Shown here: positions 1-9,403 of the stretch, piece after piece
Position numbering within the stretch: the first letter of the stretch is position 1
How the letters are laid out: the number at the start of each line of letters is the position of its first letter
DNA from: Cellulomonas timonensis
GTDB lineage: Bacteria > Actinomycetota > Actinomycetes > Actinomycetales > Cellulomonadaceae
Length of the DNA: 64,000 nt
Direction of reading: 5' to 3'
Assembly: GCF_900046455.1 (NCBI RefSeq)
Contig: NZ_FCOT01000013.1
Coordinates: 930,001 to 994,000 of the forward strand
The notes under the pieces: generated by a model
Databases searched by the model: none
Seen by the model: only the letters and a program-made list of their open reading frames with translations
Told to the model about the DNA's origin: nothing
Position numbers and translations under genes: made by a program

Positions 1-2
1 GC

Positions 3-566
3 GACGTCGTCTTCGACGTCGAGGCCGACGGCACGCTGCGCCCGGCGGCGGGCGCCGCTGCCGAGCCCGAGCCCGAGGACAAGACCGCCGCGCTGCTCGA
101 CGACCTCAGCTCCCGACGCGGAGTGCGCCAGCAACTCGACCTCGAGGACGACGAGGAGGAGTGGGAGGGCTTCGGCCCGCCGCACGCCTTCGACTTCGAG
201 GCGAGCGTGCCCGGCGCGCACCCGGTGGACGCCGAGCCGGCCGCCGAGGCCAAGGTGCTGGCCCCCGTGCCGGTCCCCGCCGGCGACGTGCCCGCACTGC
301 CCGCGCTCACCTCCGGCGCGGCCGGACAGGAGCGCTCTGCCCGCCCGGGCCGGTCCGCTGGGACGCCGGCGGCCGAGCGCGCCTCGAGCGCGACCTCCTC
401 GGAGCGCGACGCGCACCCCGCCGGCAGCCGTCGAACGACCCCCGAGGCGCCGCCGGCCGCCCTCGCGCAGGACGATGCGCCAGTGGCTGAGCGGCCGAGG
501 GCGCGCAAGGGCCGCGCCAAGGTCCCGAGCTGGGACGAGATCGTCTTCGGGGCCAAGCCGGAGTAG
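3..566 (+). CDS. sepH: Septation protein SepH, C-terminal part (5' end outside window)
   Basis: The frame is open from the window edge, so the N-terminal DNA-binding part of the protein lies outside. What remains is an acidic, then Ala/Pro-rich linker (DLEDDEEEWEGFG, followed by low-complexity sequence) and a terminal motif PSWDEIVFG. A tail of this form is characteristic of SepH (DUF3071), the actinobacterial FtsZ-interacting protein that promotes Z-ring assembly at division septa. In the family a conserved N-terminal HTH-type domain is joined to a conserved C-terminus by a variable linker, which fits the low complexity seen here. The gene is convergent with tdk, 28 nt away. The call rests mainly on the terminal motif. 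Confidence 0.75.
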   Translation, partial: DVVFDVEADGTLRPAAGAAAEPEPEDKTAALLDDLSSRRGVRQQLDLEDDEEEWEGFGPPHAFDFEASVPGAHPVDAEPAAEAKVLAPVPVPAGDVPALPALTSGAAGQERSARPGRSAGTPAAERASSATSSERDAHPAGSRRTTPEAPPAALAQDDAPVAERPRARKGRAKVPSWDEIVFGAKPE

Positions 567-594
567 GCGCCCGTCGCAGGCCCTCGGCCGCAGG

Positions 595-1272
595 TCAGCT
601 GGCTGAGGGCTCAGACGGCTCCGGGAGCATCCCCAGCGTCTGGGGCGAGGGCGCCGCCGCCTGCGCGGTGCGCGCCGTCTGCCGCCGCACATGGTGCCGC
701 CGGCAGAGCACCTCGTAGCCCACCTCGTCAGCCTCGGGCGCCGCGTCGACATCGCCGACCACGACCTGCTCCCCCTCGACGACCATGACGCCGCCCACCG
801 TCCGGGCGTTGTGCGTGGCCCGGGCGCCGCACCAGCACAGCGCCTGCACCTGCAGCACCTCGACCCGGTCGGCCATCGCGAGCAACCGGGCGGACCCGGG
901 GAACAGCCTGGCGCGGAAGTCGGTGGCGATGCCAAACGCGAACACGTCCGCGCCGAGGTCGTCCACCACCCGGGCCAGCTGGTCGACCTGCTCGGCCGTG
1001 TAGAACTGGGCCTCGTCGCAGATGAGGTAGTCCACCGCCCGGCCGCGGGTCCGCCGCTCGACGACCTCGGCCCAGAAGTCGGTGGCCGGGCTCACCTCCT
1101 GCGCCGGGACGCTGAGCCCCAGGCGCGAGGACAGGCGGGCCTCGCCCGAGCGGTCGTGCGACGTGAACAGCAGGCCGTCACGGCCACGCGCGGCGTGGTT
1201 GTGGTGCATCTGCAACGCCAGCGTCGATTTGCCGGAGTCCATCGTGCCTGAGAAGAAGGCCAGCTCAGCCAT
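595..1272 (-). CDS. tdk: Thymidine kinase
   Basis: Type II thymidine kinase of 225 aa, which phosphorylates thymidine to dTMP in the salvage pathway. The P-loop GTMDSGKST is at residues 9-17. DEAQF at 86-90 carries the probable catalytic glutamate (E87). C146, C148, C190 and H193 form a likely structural zinc site. The length matches the family and the C-terminal 25 residues are low complexity. It is the last gene of a leftward run (acetyltransferase/synthetase, DUF5998, phosphatase, tdk), lying 19 nt after the phosphatase, so it is probably co-transcribed. The ATG start is preceded by a GGAGGACC-type ribosome binding site. Identification is secure. Confidence 0.95.
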   Translation of the reverse strand: MAELAFFSGTMDSGKSTLALQMHHNHAARGRDGLLFTSHDRSGEARLSSRLGLSVPAQEVSPATDFWAEVVERRTRGRAVDYLICDEAQFYTAEQVDQLARVVDDLGADVFAFGIATDFRARLFPGSARLLAMADRVEVLQVQALCWCGARATHNARTVGGVMVVEGEQVVVGDVDAAPEADEVGYEVLCRRHHVRRQTARTAQAAAPSPQTLGMLPEPSEPSAS

Positions 1273-1291
1273 GCGGGTGGTCCTCCGGTGA

Positions 1292-2431
1292 TCAGGCGTG
1301 GACGGCCAGGAACGGCACGGACATCTCCATGGGCGTGAGCGAGCCGTGCACCCCCACCAGGTCCATCGATCCCTGGCTCTGGGTGCGCGAGTCCACCACA
1401 GTGGCCCGTCCGCGCATCGCGACCACGACGTCCCCGATGAGGGGCCGCACGTGCTCGGCGACGGGCCCGAACCAGCCCGCCTCGACCGCGTGGTCGCCGA
1501 GCGTCACGAACGCCGCGTCGCCGAGGGTCTCGCGCCAGCGCAGCGCCACGGCCTCGGCCCGCTCCCGGGCGTCGGCGCCGGGCTCCACGTGCACGTGCAC
1601 CGCACGGGGCTCGCCGGCGACGAGCTGCACGCCGTCTGCGAGCGCCGGCGTCTTCGCGACGTCCCAGCGGCGCGAGCGGTCCACGTCCACCATCCCGTGG
1701 TCCGCCGTGACGATCAGCGAGGTGCCGGTGGGCAGCGAGCGGGCCAGCCGCCCGAGCTCGCGGTCCAATGCCGAGAGCGCGTCGCCCCACTGCCGCGAGC
1801 CCCAGCCGTGGTGGTGGCCGACCTTGTCGACGTCACCCCAGTACAGGTACACGAGGGCCGGGCCCATGAGCTCGAAGAGTGCCACGTCGACCCGGTCGGC
1901 GAGCGGCTCGGCCGCCCGGTAGGAGCCGCCGCGCAGAGCGGCCTCGGTGAGGCCCGAGCCGGCGAACCGGGCGGGTCCCACGCTGGTGACGGGCACGCCC
2001 GCTGCCGTGACGCGCTCGAAGACTGTCGTCTCGCGCTGCCATTCGCGCGCGGGGCCGGCGCCGTCCCAGGAGACGAGGTTGGCGAGCGACCCGGTGCGCG
2101 GGTTGCGGGCGGTGTAGCCGACCAGCCCGGTGCGCCCGGGCGCCGCGCCCGTGCCGAACGAGCCGAGCGACGCGGCGGTGGTCGACGGGTAGCCGACGCT
2201 CAACGGCGCGGAGTCGGCGAGCAGCGAGCGCAGGAACGGGGCGTGCCCGGCGCGCTCGGCGAGGTTGTGCTGCCCGAGGCCGTCGACCAGCACGACGCAT
2301 GCGCGCTGCTGGCGGGGCAGGCCGAGGCGGGCGCGCGCCTGGGCGCCGCCGGGCACGTCCGGCACGCCGAGGGCGTCCGCCACGGCCGGCAGCACGCCTC
2401 CGAGGTAGCGGCCGGCGTAGTCGGGGACCAC
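1292..2431 (-). CDS. Alkaline-phosphatase-family nucleotide pyrophosphatase/phosphodiesterase (5' end frameshifted by a 35-bp duplication)
   Basis: This 379-aa frame has the alkaline-phosphatase superfamily metal sites: VVLVDGLGQHN near the N-terminus, YPSTTAAS (probable Thr nucleophile), WGDVDKVGHHHG and TADHGM. Members of this family hydrolyse phosphodiester or phosphomonoester bonds; the substrate cannot be read here. The GTG at 2431 is only the first start available in the present frame. The natural start is probably the ATG at 2544, which overlaps the DUF5998 stop as ATGA. From that ATG, removing one copy of the 35-bp tandem repeat at 2446-2517 restores a continuous N-terminus (PTDGELADAGLVVPDYAG). 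The gene is therefore either shortened and restarted at GTG 2431, or the duplication is a sequence error. Confidence 0.85.
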   Translation of the reverse strand: MVPDYAGRYLGGVLPAVADALGVPDVPGGAQARARLGLPRQQRACVVLVDGLGQHNLAERAGHAPFLRSLLADSAPLSVGYPSTTAASLGSFGTGAAPGRTGLVGYTARNPRTGSLANLVSWDGAGPAREWQRETTVFERVTAAGVPVTSVGPARFAGSGLTEAALRGGSYRAAEPLADRVDVALFELMGPALVYLYWGDVDKVGHHHGWGSRQWGDALSALDRELGRLARSLPTGTSLIVTADHGMVDVDRSRRWDVAKTPALADGVQLVAGEPRAVHVHVEPGADARERAEAVALRWRETLGDAAFVTLGDHAVEAGWFGPVAEHVRPLIGDVVVAMRGRATVVDSRTQSQGSMDLVGVHGSLTPMEMSVPFLAVHA

Positions 2432-2445
2432 GAGGCCCGCGTCCG

Positions 2446-2517
2446 CGAGCTCGCCGTCAGTCGGCGGGGCCAGTGCCGGACGAGCTCGCCGTCAGTCGGC
2501 GGGGCCAGTGCCGGACG
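2446..2517. repeat. 35-bp perfect tandem duplication
   Basis: Two head-to-tail copies of a 35-bp unit (2446-2480 and 2481-2515, plus 2 nt). Because 35 is not a multiple of three, the duplication shifts the frame between the expected ATG (2544) and the body of the phosphatase gene. Confidence 0.95.
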
Positions 2518-2540
2518 GGCGGGGGTCAGGGGGTCGGTGC

Positions 2541-3116
2541 TCATCGTCCGCGAGCACTCGCGGCGGAGAGCTGACGGGCGAAAGACGCGGCGGCCCGCAC
2601 GGCGTCCTGTCCCTCGGCGACGGCGCTGACCCGCACCACGACGTCATCGGGCGTCAGGGTTCCGGTCAGGCCGTGGTCGGCGTCGCAGTTCGGGTCGGCG
2701 CAGGACGCGGGCTCGAGGTCCACGCGCGAGACGGCGCCCCATCCGACGGCGAGCGTGAGCTCGGCTGCGAGATCGCCGGCGCGGTGCTGCTCGGGGCTCG
2801 CCATGACGTGCGTGAGGGCCACCGAGCGGAGCTCGGCGAGCGGCACGGACTCCGTGGTGGCGGCCGCGCTGGCGGACGGGTTCTCGCTGTCGGCGGGATG
2901 GGCGTCGACGTGCGCGACGACCAGCCGCGTCGGGGGGAGCACCAGGACGGTCACGTGGCGGCGCACCTCGGCGGCGTCGAAGGTCGTCTCTGGGTGGACC
3001 AGGTGGGCGACGACCGGCTCGTCGGCGACAGCGATGTCGAGGACGTCGGCGACCAGCTCGGGGTAGTAGCCCGCCCGGTGGAGGTCCTGGCGGAGGTCGG
3101 TGAAAGCAGGGGGCAC
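2541..3116 (-). CDS. DUF5998 family protein
   Basis: Protein of 191 aa starting with GTG at 3116 (PPAFTDLRQDLHRAGYYPEL). It resembles the actinobacterial DUF5998 family, whose function is unknown. A central stretch (HVTVLVLPPTRLVVAHVDAH) and a CADPNCDADHG motif with two cysteines are visible. The same frame stays open far upstream to 4700, but that part is the shadow of the synthetase gene. It lies 29 nt after the acetyltransferase/synthetase stop, and its TGA overlaps the probable ATG of the phosphatase, so translation is likely coupled. No catalytic function is assigned. Confidence 0.8.
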   Translation of the reverse strand: MPPAFTDLRQDLHRAGYYPELVADVLDIAVADEPVVAHLVHPETTFDAAEVRRHVTVLVLPPTRLVVAHVDAHPADSENPSASAAATTESVPLAELRSVALTHVMASPEQHRAGDLAAELTLAVGWGAVSRVDLEPASCADPNCDADHGLTGTLTPDDVVVRVSAVAEGQDAVRAAASFARQLSAASARGR

Positions 3117-3145
3117 CCGACCATCCTCCCACCTCTGGGCTGGGC

Positions 3146-5872
3146 TCAGGTCGGCAGCGCCCGGCGCGTCCCGTCGGCTCGATCGGCCGCGGCCAGCTGG
3201 GCGCGCACGCCGAGCACGACGGCGCCGCGCTCGGAGACCACGATCGGGTTGAGCTCGAGGCTCCGCAGCTCGGGCAGGTCGTCGGCGAGCACCGACACCC
3301 GCGCGATGACGTCCTCGAGGGCGGCGACGTCGAGGGCGGGCAGGCCGCGGTAGCCGAACAGGCGCGGGGCGGAGCGGGCGGAGCGGACGAGCTCGGCGAC
3401 GTCGACATCCGTCAGCGGGGGCACGCCGTAGCTCACGTCGCCGAGGAGGTCGGAGGCGTCGCCCGAGAGCCCGAAGCTGATCACGGGGCCGAACAGCGGG
3501 TCCTCCACCGTCCGCACGACGCAGGACGCGCCGCGCGGGACCATCGCCTGCACCTCGAGAGGCGCCCGGCCCGGCTCGGGGGCGTGGCCCGCGGCGAGCT
3601 CGAGCACCTGGGCGGCGTCCGCGCGCAGCTCGGCCTCGTCGTGCACGTCGAGCCGGACCCCGCCCAGGTCCGCGCGGTGCCGCAGCGTCGGCGCCGTGGT
3701 CTTCAGCGCGACAGGCCAGCCGATGCGGCGGGCGGCGTCGACGGCCTCCTGGGGGGTGGACACGGGGGTCGACTCGAGCACGTCGATGCCCACGCAGCCG
3801 AGCAGCGCCGTGGTGCGCTCCTGGTCGAGCACCACGTTCGTCCCGGGAGCGGCGTCGGCGAGCCAGCCGGCGACGAGGCGGCGGGCCGCGCGGGTGTCGG
3901 CCCGCGCGGGGTGCACGGGCGTCCCCCGCTCGGCGGCGCGCCACGCGGAGTACCGCGCGGCCTGCCCGAGGGCGAGCACCGCGTCCTCCGGGGTCGTGTA
4001 CGCCGGCACCGTCCAGGTGCGGCCGTCGGCGTCCTGTGCCGTGAGGTCGGCGGTGGCGCCGTGCAGCCCGGCGACGCAGGCGACAGTCGCCCGCCCTGAC
4101 CCGGCGGCGGCACGGGCCACGGCGCGCGCGACCCGCGCCTCGGAGCTGCCCACGGTCGGGACGTGCACCACCACGACCACGTCGGTGTCGGGGTCGGCGT
4201 AGAGCCCGGCGAGCGCCTGCTCCACCGTCGCGTCGTCGGCGTCCTCGCCCAAGATGACCGCCTGCCCGCCCACGGCGAGCCCGGCCGCGGCCCCGGCCTC
4301 CGCCACCAGCACGGCCATCGGGGCGGAGCTGGCCACGATCGCGGCGCGCCGGCCGCTGGGCAGCGGCTGCAGGGCCAGGAGCTGGGCGACCTCCAGGAGC
4401 TGGTGGGTGTTCTCGACCCGGATCACCCCCGACTGGCGCATGACCTCCTCGAGGGTGCGGCGGGGCGCGTGTGTGGCCCGGACGGCGTGGCCTGGCGGGA
4501 CGACCTGGCCGGAGCGCCCGGCGGTGACCACGACGACGGGCTTGACCGCGGCGAGCCTGCGGGCCACCCGGGAGAACTTGCGGGGGTTGCCAATGGACTC
4601 CAGGTACAGGCACGCGACGTCGGTGGCGTCGTCGTCGTGCCAGAACTGCATGAGGTCGTTGCCCGAGACGTCCGCGCGGTGGCCCGCCGAGACGAAGCAC
4701 GACAGGCCCAGGTCGCGGCGCCGCACCGAGCCGAGCAGCGCCACCGCCATGGGCGCCGACTGGCAGAACAGCCCGATCCGGCCCGGGGCCGGCGGCTCGA
4801 GGGCCAGCGTCGCGTTGAGCGTGCGCCCGTCGGCATGCGACAGGACGCCGTAGGAGCCGGGGCCGACGACGCGCATCCCGGCGGCGTGCGCGGTGCGCAG
4901 CAGGGCCCGCTGTCGAGCGGGCCCTTCGGGGCCCGTCTCGGCGAACCCGGCGGAGAGGACGCCCACCCCCCGCACGCCGAGCGGCGCGAGCGCGCGGACG
5001 GCCGCCACGGACTCCTCTGCCGGGACGGTGAGCACCGCGAGGTCGACGGCGCCGGCGGCCGCGCCCAGCTCGGCCAGCCCGGCCCAGCCGCGAGCGCCGG
5101 CCGGGACGTCATCCCCGACGCCCACGGCATGCACCTCGACGCCGCGGCTCGTGCGCGCGAGGTCGTCGAGCACGCGGCGGGTCAGCAGGTCGTCGAGCGA
5201 TCCCGGCGCCGTCCGCTCGGAGGCCACCACGACCACCGATCGCGCGCTGAGGAGCCCCCGCACGCTCTGCGCCTCGGCACGGTGCTCGCGGTCGGCCATC
5301 ACCGCGAGCGAGCGGTCGGTGGGGTCGAGGTCGAAGGCGACGGTCACGACGCCGTCCTCGATGGACTGCCGCACCGCGTAGCCCGCCTCGCGGAACACGC
5401 CGATCATCTTGCCGTTCTGCGGCAGCACGTCGGCGGTGAAGCGGCGCACGCCGCGCTCCCGCGCCGCGGCTGCCAGGTGCTCGAGCAGCACCGAGCCGAG
5501 CCCGCGCCCGTGGTGCGCGTCCGCGATGTTGAAGGCGACCTCGGCCTCGTCGGACCCCACCCGGTCGTAGCGGGCCACCCCGATGATCTGCTCGTCGGCG
5601 GTCACGGCGACCAGGGCGACGCGGTCGTCGTGGTCGACGTGGGTGAACCGGGCGAGGTCGCGATCGGGCAGGCGCGTGAGGGTCGCGAAGAACCTCAGGT
5701 AGGTGGAACGCTCGGACTGCGCCACGTGGAAGGCCTGCAGCGCGTCGGCGTCGGTGGGGCGGATGGGGCGCACATGCGTGGTCGACCCGTCCCGCAGGAC
5801 GACGTCCGCCTCCCAGCCGGCCGGGTACGGCACAGGCTGGTCCCCTGATGCGTCGTCGGTGACCTCGGCCAT
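3146..5872 (-). CDS. Fused GNAT acetyltransferase / ADP-forming acyl-CoA synthetase-like protein
   Basis: Protein of 908 aa. Residues about 20-190 form a GNAT acetyltransferase domain (acetyl-CoA site around [14 protein letters not shown]). This is followed by a CoA-binding/succinyl-CoA-ligase-like region (about 205-620) and a C-terminal ATP-grasp region (about 660-900; [10 protein letters not shown]). Related fusions are the Pat-type protein lysine acetyltransferases and NDP-forming acetyl-CoA synthetases. In Pat proteins the synthetase half is often a sensor rather than an enzyme. I cannot tell whether the active-site histidine is kept, so activity is left open. It heads the leftward operon. 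A TAGCCT hexamer ends 6 nt before the ATG, suggesting a leaderless transcript. Confidence 0.9.
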   Translation of the reverse strand: MAEVTDDASGDQPVPYPAGWEADVVLRDGSTTHVRPIRPTDADALQAFHVAQSERSTYLRFFATLTRLPDRDLARFTHVDHDDRVALVAVTADEQIIGVARYDRVGSDEAEVAFNIADAHHGRGLGSVLLEHLAAAARERGVRRFTADVLPQNGKMIGVFREAGYAVRQSIEDGVVTVAFDLDPTDRSLAVMADREHRAEAQSVRGLLSARSVVVVASERTAPGSLDDLLTRRVLDDLARTSRGVEVHAVGVGDDVPAGARGWAGLAELGAAAGAVDLAVLTVPAEESVAAVRALAPLGVRGVGVLSAGFAETGPEGPARQRALLRTAHAAGMRVVGPGSYGVLSHADGRTLNATLALEPPAPGRIGLFCQSAPMAVALLGSVRRRDLGLSCFVSAGHRADVSGNDLMQFWHDDDATDVACLYLESIGNPRKFSRVARRLAAVKPVVVVTAGRSGQVVPPGHAVRATHAPRRTLEEVMRQSGVIRVENTHQLLEVAQLLALQPLPSGRRAAIVASSAPMAVLVAEAGAAAGLAVGGQAVILGEDADDATVEQALAGLYADPDTDVVVVVHVPTVGSSEARVARAVARAAAGSGRATVACVAGLHGATADLTAQDADGRTWTVPAYTTPEDAVLALGQAARYSAWRAAERGTPVHPARADTRAARRLVAGWLADAAPGTNVVLDQERTTALLGCVGIDVLESTPVSTPQEAVDAARRIGWPVALKTTAPTLRHRADLGGVRLDVHDEAELRADAAQVLELAAGHAPEPGRAPLEVQAMVPRGASCVVRTVEDPLFGPVISFGLSGDASDLLGDVSYGVPPLTDVDVAELVRSARSAPRLFGYRGLPALDVAALEDVIARVSVLADDLPELRSLELNPIVVSERGAVVLGVRAQLAAADRADGTRRALPT

Positions 5873-5878
5873 CTGGCC

Positions 5879-5884
5879 AGGCTA
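5879..5884 (-). promoter_or_regulatory. -10 element (TAGCCT) for leaderless acetyltransferase/synthetase mRNA
   Basis: On the minus strand TAGCCT is followed by 6 nt and then ATG (5872), with no ribosome binding site. This is the actinobacterial leaderless arrangement. Confidence 0.5.
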
Positions 5885-6052
5885 GTGTGCCGCCGTCCAC
5901 GCTCCGGCCAACCGGGCCCCGCGGCGGGCGAGAAGCCGCGCGCCGTGCACCGGGCAGCCGGGCACGCGCGCGACAATGACCCTGCACGGGAGTCCGTGCG
6001 CCCACTGAGCAAGCCCCGCGCGGGCCGTAAGCACCGAGGAGCCGCATCCCCC

Positions 6053-8518
6053 ATGGCGCGCCGCACCGCGACCCCTGACGTCCCGCCCGAGGACGTCGTC
6101 GAGCGCATCGTCGATATCGACGTCGCCACCGAGATGGAGGGCTCGTTCCTCGAGTACGCCTACTCGGTCATCTACTCCCGCGCCCTGCCGGACGCCCGCG
6201 ACGGCCTGAAGCCGGTGCAGCGGCGCATCCTGTTCCAGATGGCCGAGATGGGCCTGCGCCCCGACCGCGCGCACGTGAAGTCCTCGCGCGTCGTCGGCGA
6301 CGTGATGGGCAAGCTGCACCCGCACGGCGACACCGCCATCTACGACGCGATGGTGCGCATGGCGCAGCCGTTCGCGCTGCGACTGCCCCTCGTGGACGGC
6401 CACGGCAACTTCGGCTCGCTGGACGACGGTCCCGCCGCCCCCCGGTACACCGAGGCCCGCCAGGCTCCGGCCGCCGCGCAGATGACCGCGGGACTCGACG
6501 AGGACGTCGTCGACTTCGTCCCCAACTACGACAACAAGCTCACCCAGCCAGAGGTGCTGCCGGCCGCGATCCCGAACCTCCTGGTCAACGGCGCCACAGG
6601 TATCGCCGTCGGCATGGCCACGAACATGGCGCCGCACAACCTCGTCGAGGTCGTCGCCGCCGCGCGCCACCTGGTCGCGCACCCGGACGCCACGCTCGAG
6701 GACCTCATGCGCTTCGTGCCCGGCCCCGACCTGCCCACGGGCGGCAAGATCGTCGGGCTGGACGGGGTGCGGGACGCGTACCGCACGGGGCGCGGCGCCT
6801 TCCGCACGCGCGCCACGACGCGGATCGAGAACGTCACGGCGCGCCGCAAGGGGATCGTCGTCACCGAGCTGCCCTACGGCGTCGGCCCGGAGAAGGTGAT
6901 CGAGAAGATCAAGGAGGGCGTGCAGTCCAAGAAGCTCGCCGGGATCTCCAACGCCGTCGACCTGACCGACCGTTCGCACGGCCTGCAGCTCGTCATCGAG
7001 ATCAAGACGGGCTTCAACCCCGAGGCGGTGCTCGAGCAGCTCTACCGCTACACGCCGCTCGAGGACTCGTTCTCGATCAACAACGTCGCGCTCGTCGAGG
7101 GGCAGCCGCGCACCCTGGGCCTGCGCGAGCTGCTCAAGGTGTGGGTGGACCACCGCATCGACGTGGTGCGCCGCCGCAGCCGCCACCGGCTCGCGAAGCG
7201 CCTCGAGCGCTTGCACCTGGTCGAGGGCCTGCTCATCGCGATCGTCGACATCGACGAGGTCATCCAGGTCATCCGCACCTCGGATGACTCGGAGGCGGCC
7301 AGGGCGCGCCTGCGCACCGTCTTCGACCTGTCCGACCCGCAGGCCGAGTACATCCTCGAGCTGCGCCTGCGCCGCCTCACCAAGTTCTCCCGGATCGAGC
7401 TCGAGAAGGAGCAGCAGCAGCTGGCCCTGGAGATCGCGGAGCTGCAGGGGCTCCTCGCCGACGAGTCCCTGCTGCGCCTGGTGGTGTCCGACGAGATGGC
7501 CGAGGTGGCCGCGACGTACGGAACGCCCCGCCGCACGATCCTGCTCGAGTCCTCCGGCGGCGCCAGCGTCACCGGCGCCGCGGCGGCTGCCCGGTCCGCG
7601 ACGCCGCTGGAGATCGAGGACACGCCCTGCTGGGCGCTGATGTCCGCCACGGGACTGCTGGCCCGCACGGCGGGCGAGGAGGCCCCGCCGCGACCCGATG
7701 AGCGACGCGCGAAGCATGACGTGTTGCTGGGCGCGGTCGCCACCACGGCGCGCGGTGAGATCGGCGTCGTCACCTCGCGCGGCCGCCTGGTGCGGCTGGC
7801 GGTGCTCGACCTGCCCTCGCTGCCGCCCACCGACGGCGCCCCCGCGCTGTCGGGCGGCGTGCCGCTCAGCGAGGTCGTGAGCCTCGCGCCGGGCGAGCGG
7901 GCCGTGGGCCTGGCCTCCCTGGACGCCGACGCCGCGCCCCTCGCCCTCGGCTCGGCGAGCGGCACCGTGAAGCGCGTCGCGCCCGGCGACGCGCCCGGCA
8001 ACAAGGACTCGTGGGACGTCATCTCCCTCAAGGACGGCGACGAGATCGTCGGCTGCGCGCACGCCGGCGATGACGACGAGGTCGTCTTCGTGAGCTCGGA
8101 CGCCGCGCTGCTGCACTTCCCGGCGTCGGCCGTCCGCCCCCAGGGGCGCACCGCCGGCGGCATGGCCGGCATCAAGCTCGCCGCGGGCCAGCGCGCGGTG
8201 TGGTTCGGCGTGGTGCCCGCCGGGTCCGACGCGGCAGTCGTCACGATCGCCGGCTCGTCCACCGCGCTGCCCGGCACGCAGGCGGGCTCGGCGAAGACCA
8301 CGCCGTTCGAGCTCTACCCCGGCAAGGGCCGCGCCACCGGAGGCGTGCGCGCCCACCGGTTCCTGCGCGGCGAGGACACGCTGATCCTCGCGTGGGCCGG
8401 CGCCGCTCCCCCGCGCGCCACCGGGTCGGCCGGCCAGCCGGTGGACCTGCCCGCGCCCGATCCGCGGCGGGACGGGTCCGGGGTGGCGCTCGCGGCGCCG
8501 GTGCTCGCGATCGGCTGA
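6053..8518 (+). CDS. parC: Type IIA DNA topoisomerase subunit A (ParC/GyrA-like)
   Basis: Protein of 821 aa from ATG 6053, with a GAGGAG ribosome binding site at 6036-6041. The frame extends upstream to 5885, but the conserved N-terminus begins at this ATG. The breakage-reunion domain carries [16 protein letters not shown], the [17 protein letters not shown] helix region and the catalytic tyrosine in PRYTEAR (Tyr132). A long coiled-coil/tower and a C-terminal beta-pinwheel follow. It cuts and rejoins DNA as the A subunit and should pair with the B subunit encoded at 10492-12618. Position near the primary sigma gene, rather than near dnaA, suggests the topoisomerase IV-type pair; that choice over gyrase is inference. 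Confidence 0.88.
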   Translation: MARRTATPDVPPEDVVERIVDIDVATEMEGSFLEYAYSVIYSRALPDARDGLKPVQRRILFQMAEMGLRPDRAHVKSSRVVGDVMGKLHPHGDTAIYDAMVRMAQPFALRLPLVDGHGNFGSLDDGPAAPRYTEARQAPAAAQMTAGLDEDVVDFVPNYDNKLTQPEVLPAAIPNLLVNGATGIAVGMATNMAPHNLVEVVAAARHLVAHPDATLEDLMRFVPGPDLPTGGKIVGLDGVRDAYRTGRGAFRTRATTRIENVTARRKGIVVTELPYGVGPEKVIEKIKEGVQSKKLAGISNAVDLTDRSHGLQLVIEIKTGFNPEAVLEQLYRYTPLEDSFSINNVALVEGQPRTLGLRELLKVWVDHRIDVVRRRSRHRLAKRLERLHLVEGLLIAIVDIDEVIQVIRTSDDSEAARARLRTVFDLSDPQAEYILELRLRRLTKFSRIELEKEQQQLALEIAELQGLLADESLLRLVVSDEMAEVAATYGTPRRTILLESSGGASVTGAAAAARSATPLEIEDTPCWALMSATGLLARTAGEEAPPRPDERRAKHDVLLGAVATTARGEIGVVTSRGRLVRLAVLDLPSLPPTDGAPALSGGVPLSEVVSLAPGERAVGLASLDADAAPLALGSASGTVKRVAPGDAPGNKDSWDVISLKDGDEIVGCAHAGDDDEVVFVSSDAALLHFPASAVRPQGRTAGGMAGIKLAAGQRAVWFGVVPAGSDAAVVTIAGSSTALPGTQAGSAKTTPFELYPGKGRATGGVRAHRFLRGEDTLILAWAGAAPPRATGSAGQPVDLPAPDPRRDGSGVALAAPVLAIG

Positions 8519-8537
8519 CCGCGGCTCGTCCCACAGG

Positions 8538-9293
8538 TCAGGATGCGGGGCGCCCGTCAGGCTCGGGCACGCCCCGCATCCTGGCGCCGCCGCCCGAGGG
8601 CTCGGCTCCCCGCCTCCGCGCCGCGGCCACGCCGACGACGAGCAGCGTCTGCGCCGCGATGTAGGCAGCCATGACCCACAGCCCCTGGCGTGGCAGCGCG
8701 AGGCCGGCGAACTCGCCGAGGGCGATGAGCGCGTCTGAGACGAAGAAGAGCGCCCCGCCGATCCCGGCGGCGCGGCTGACGCCGCTGGACAGCACGGACA
8801 TGGCCAGCAGCAGCAGCCCGTAGACGACCACGGGGGCCAGCAGCGTCCCGGCGGCCGGCGCGCACGCGGCGACCAGGCTGACGAAGAGCAGCGCGTACGG
8901 GGCCAGGAGCCACGGCCTGCGCAGCAGCGGCGACCCACGCCAGTCCGGTGCGAAGGCCACGACGTACGCGACCTGGGCGAGCATGAAGAACGCCACCATG
9001 ACGAGGAACGCCGTGGAGCCGTCCGCCAGGTCCGGGGCCGAGTCGCCCAGCCAGGACAGGCCGAGCCCGACGAGCACCAGCCTGACGCGGCGCTCATGCG
9101 GCGCGGGGGCGAGGACCACGAGCACCGGCACGAGCGCGGGCACGAGCAGCCACTGCGTGACGTTCGCGACCCCGGCGGCCCCGACCACGTGGCTCATGAG
9201 GTGGACGGCCACCACAGCCCCGTACACCAGCACGGCGGCCCGGAGGCGCCCGCCCCAGCGGTCCTGCGTGATCCTCGTGCGCACCTGGGACAC
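8538..9293 (-). CDS. YhhN family membrane protein (lysoplasmalogenase-like)
   Basis: Integral membrane protein of 251 aa with about eight hydrophobic segments. The conserved aspartate motifs LSWLGDSAPDL and GGALFFVSDALIALGEF are those of the YhhN/TMEM86 family, whose animal members hydrolyse lysoplasmalogens. The bacterial substrate is uncertain. The protein ends in a basic and then Gly/Pro-rich tail. The gene is convergent with the topoisomerase A gene and its last codons lie inside that gene's hairpin. The ATG start at 9293 is followed directly by MSQVRTRITQDRWGGRL and the first membrane helix. Confidence 0.85.
   Translation of the reverse strand: MSQVRTRITQDRWGGRLRAAVLVYGAVVAVHLMSHVVGAAGVANVTQWLLVPALVPVLVVLAPAPHERRVRLVLVGLGLSWLGDSAPDLADGSTAFLVMVAFFMLAQVAYVVAFAPDWRGSPLLRRPWLLAPYALLFVSLVAACAPAAGTLLAPVVVYGLLLLAMSVLSSGVSRAAGIGGALFFVSDALIALGEFAGLALPRQGLWVMAAYIAAQTLLVVGVAAARRRGAEPSGGGARMRGVPEPDGRPAS
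8540..8582 (+). terminator. Hairpin terminator after topoisomerase A subunit gene
   Basis: 13-bp perfect inverted repeat (8540-8552 and 8570-8582) with a 17-nt loop. It overlaps the 3' end of the convergent membrane-protein gene. There is no clear U-tract. Confidence 0.5.
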
Positions 9294-9403
9294 CCGTCAC
9301 CGACTCCCCACCCGCCCGGGCGCCGTCGCCCGAGGTCCCGGCGATGTTAGTGGCCGGCGCGGCGGCCCCGCACCCGGGCACGCCCGCCACCTGCCGTCGG
9401 AGG

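Noticed and set aside
3117-4700. Upstream extension of the DUF5998 frame
   Set aside because: It overlaps the acetyltransferase/synthetase gene in another frame and is Arg/Pro-rich; the conserved protein begins at GTG 3116.
5882-9097. Long minus-strand open frame opposite the topoisomerase A gene
   Set aside because: It mirrors the codon pattern of the real gene on the other strand; the translation is Arg/Gly/Ala-rich with no recognisable domain and runs through two genes and an intergenic region.
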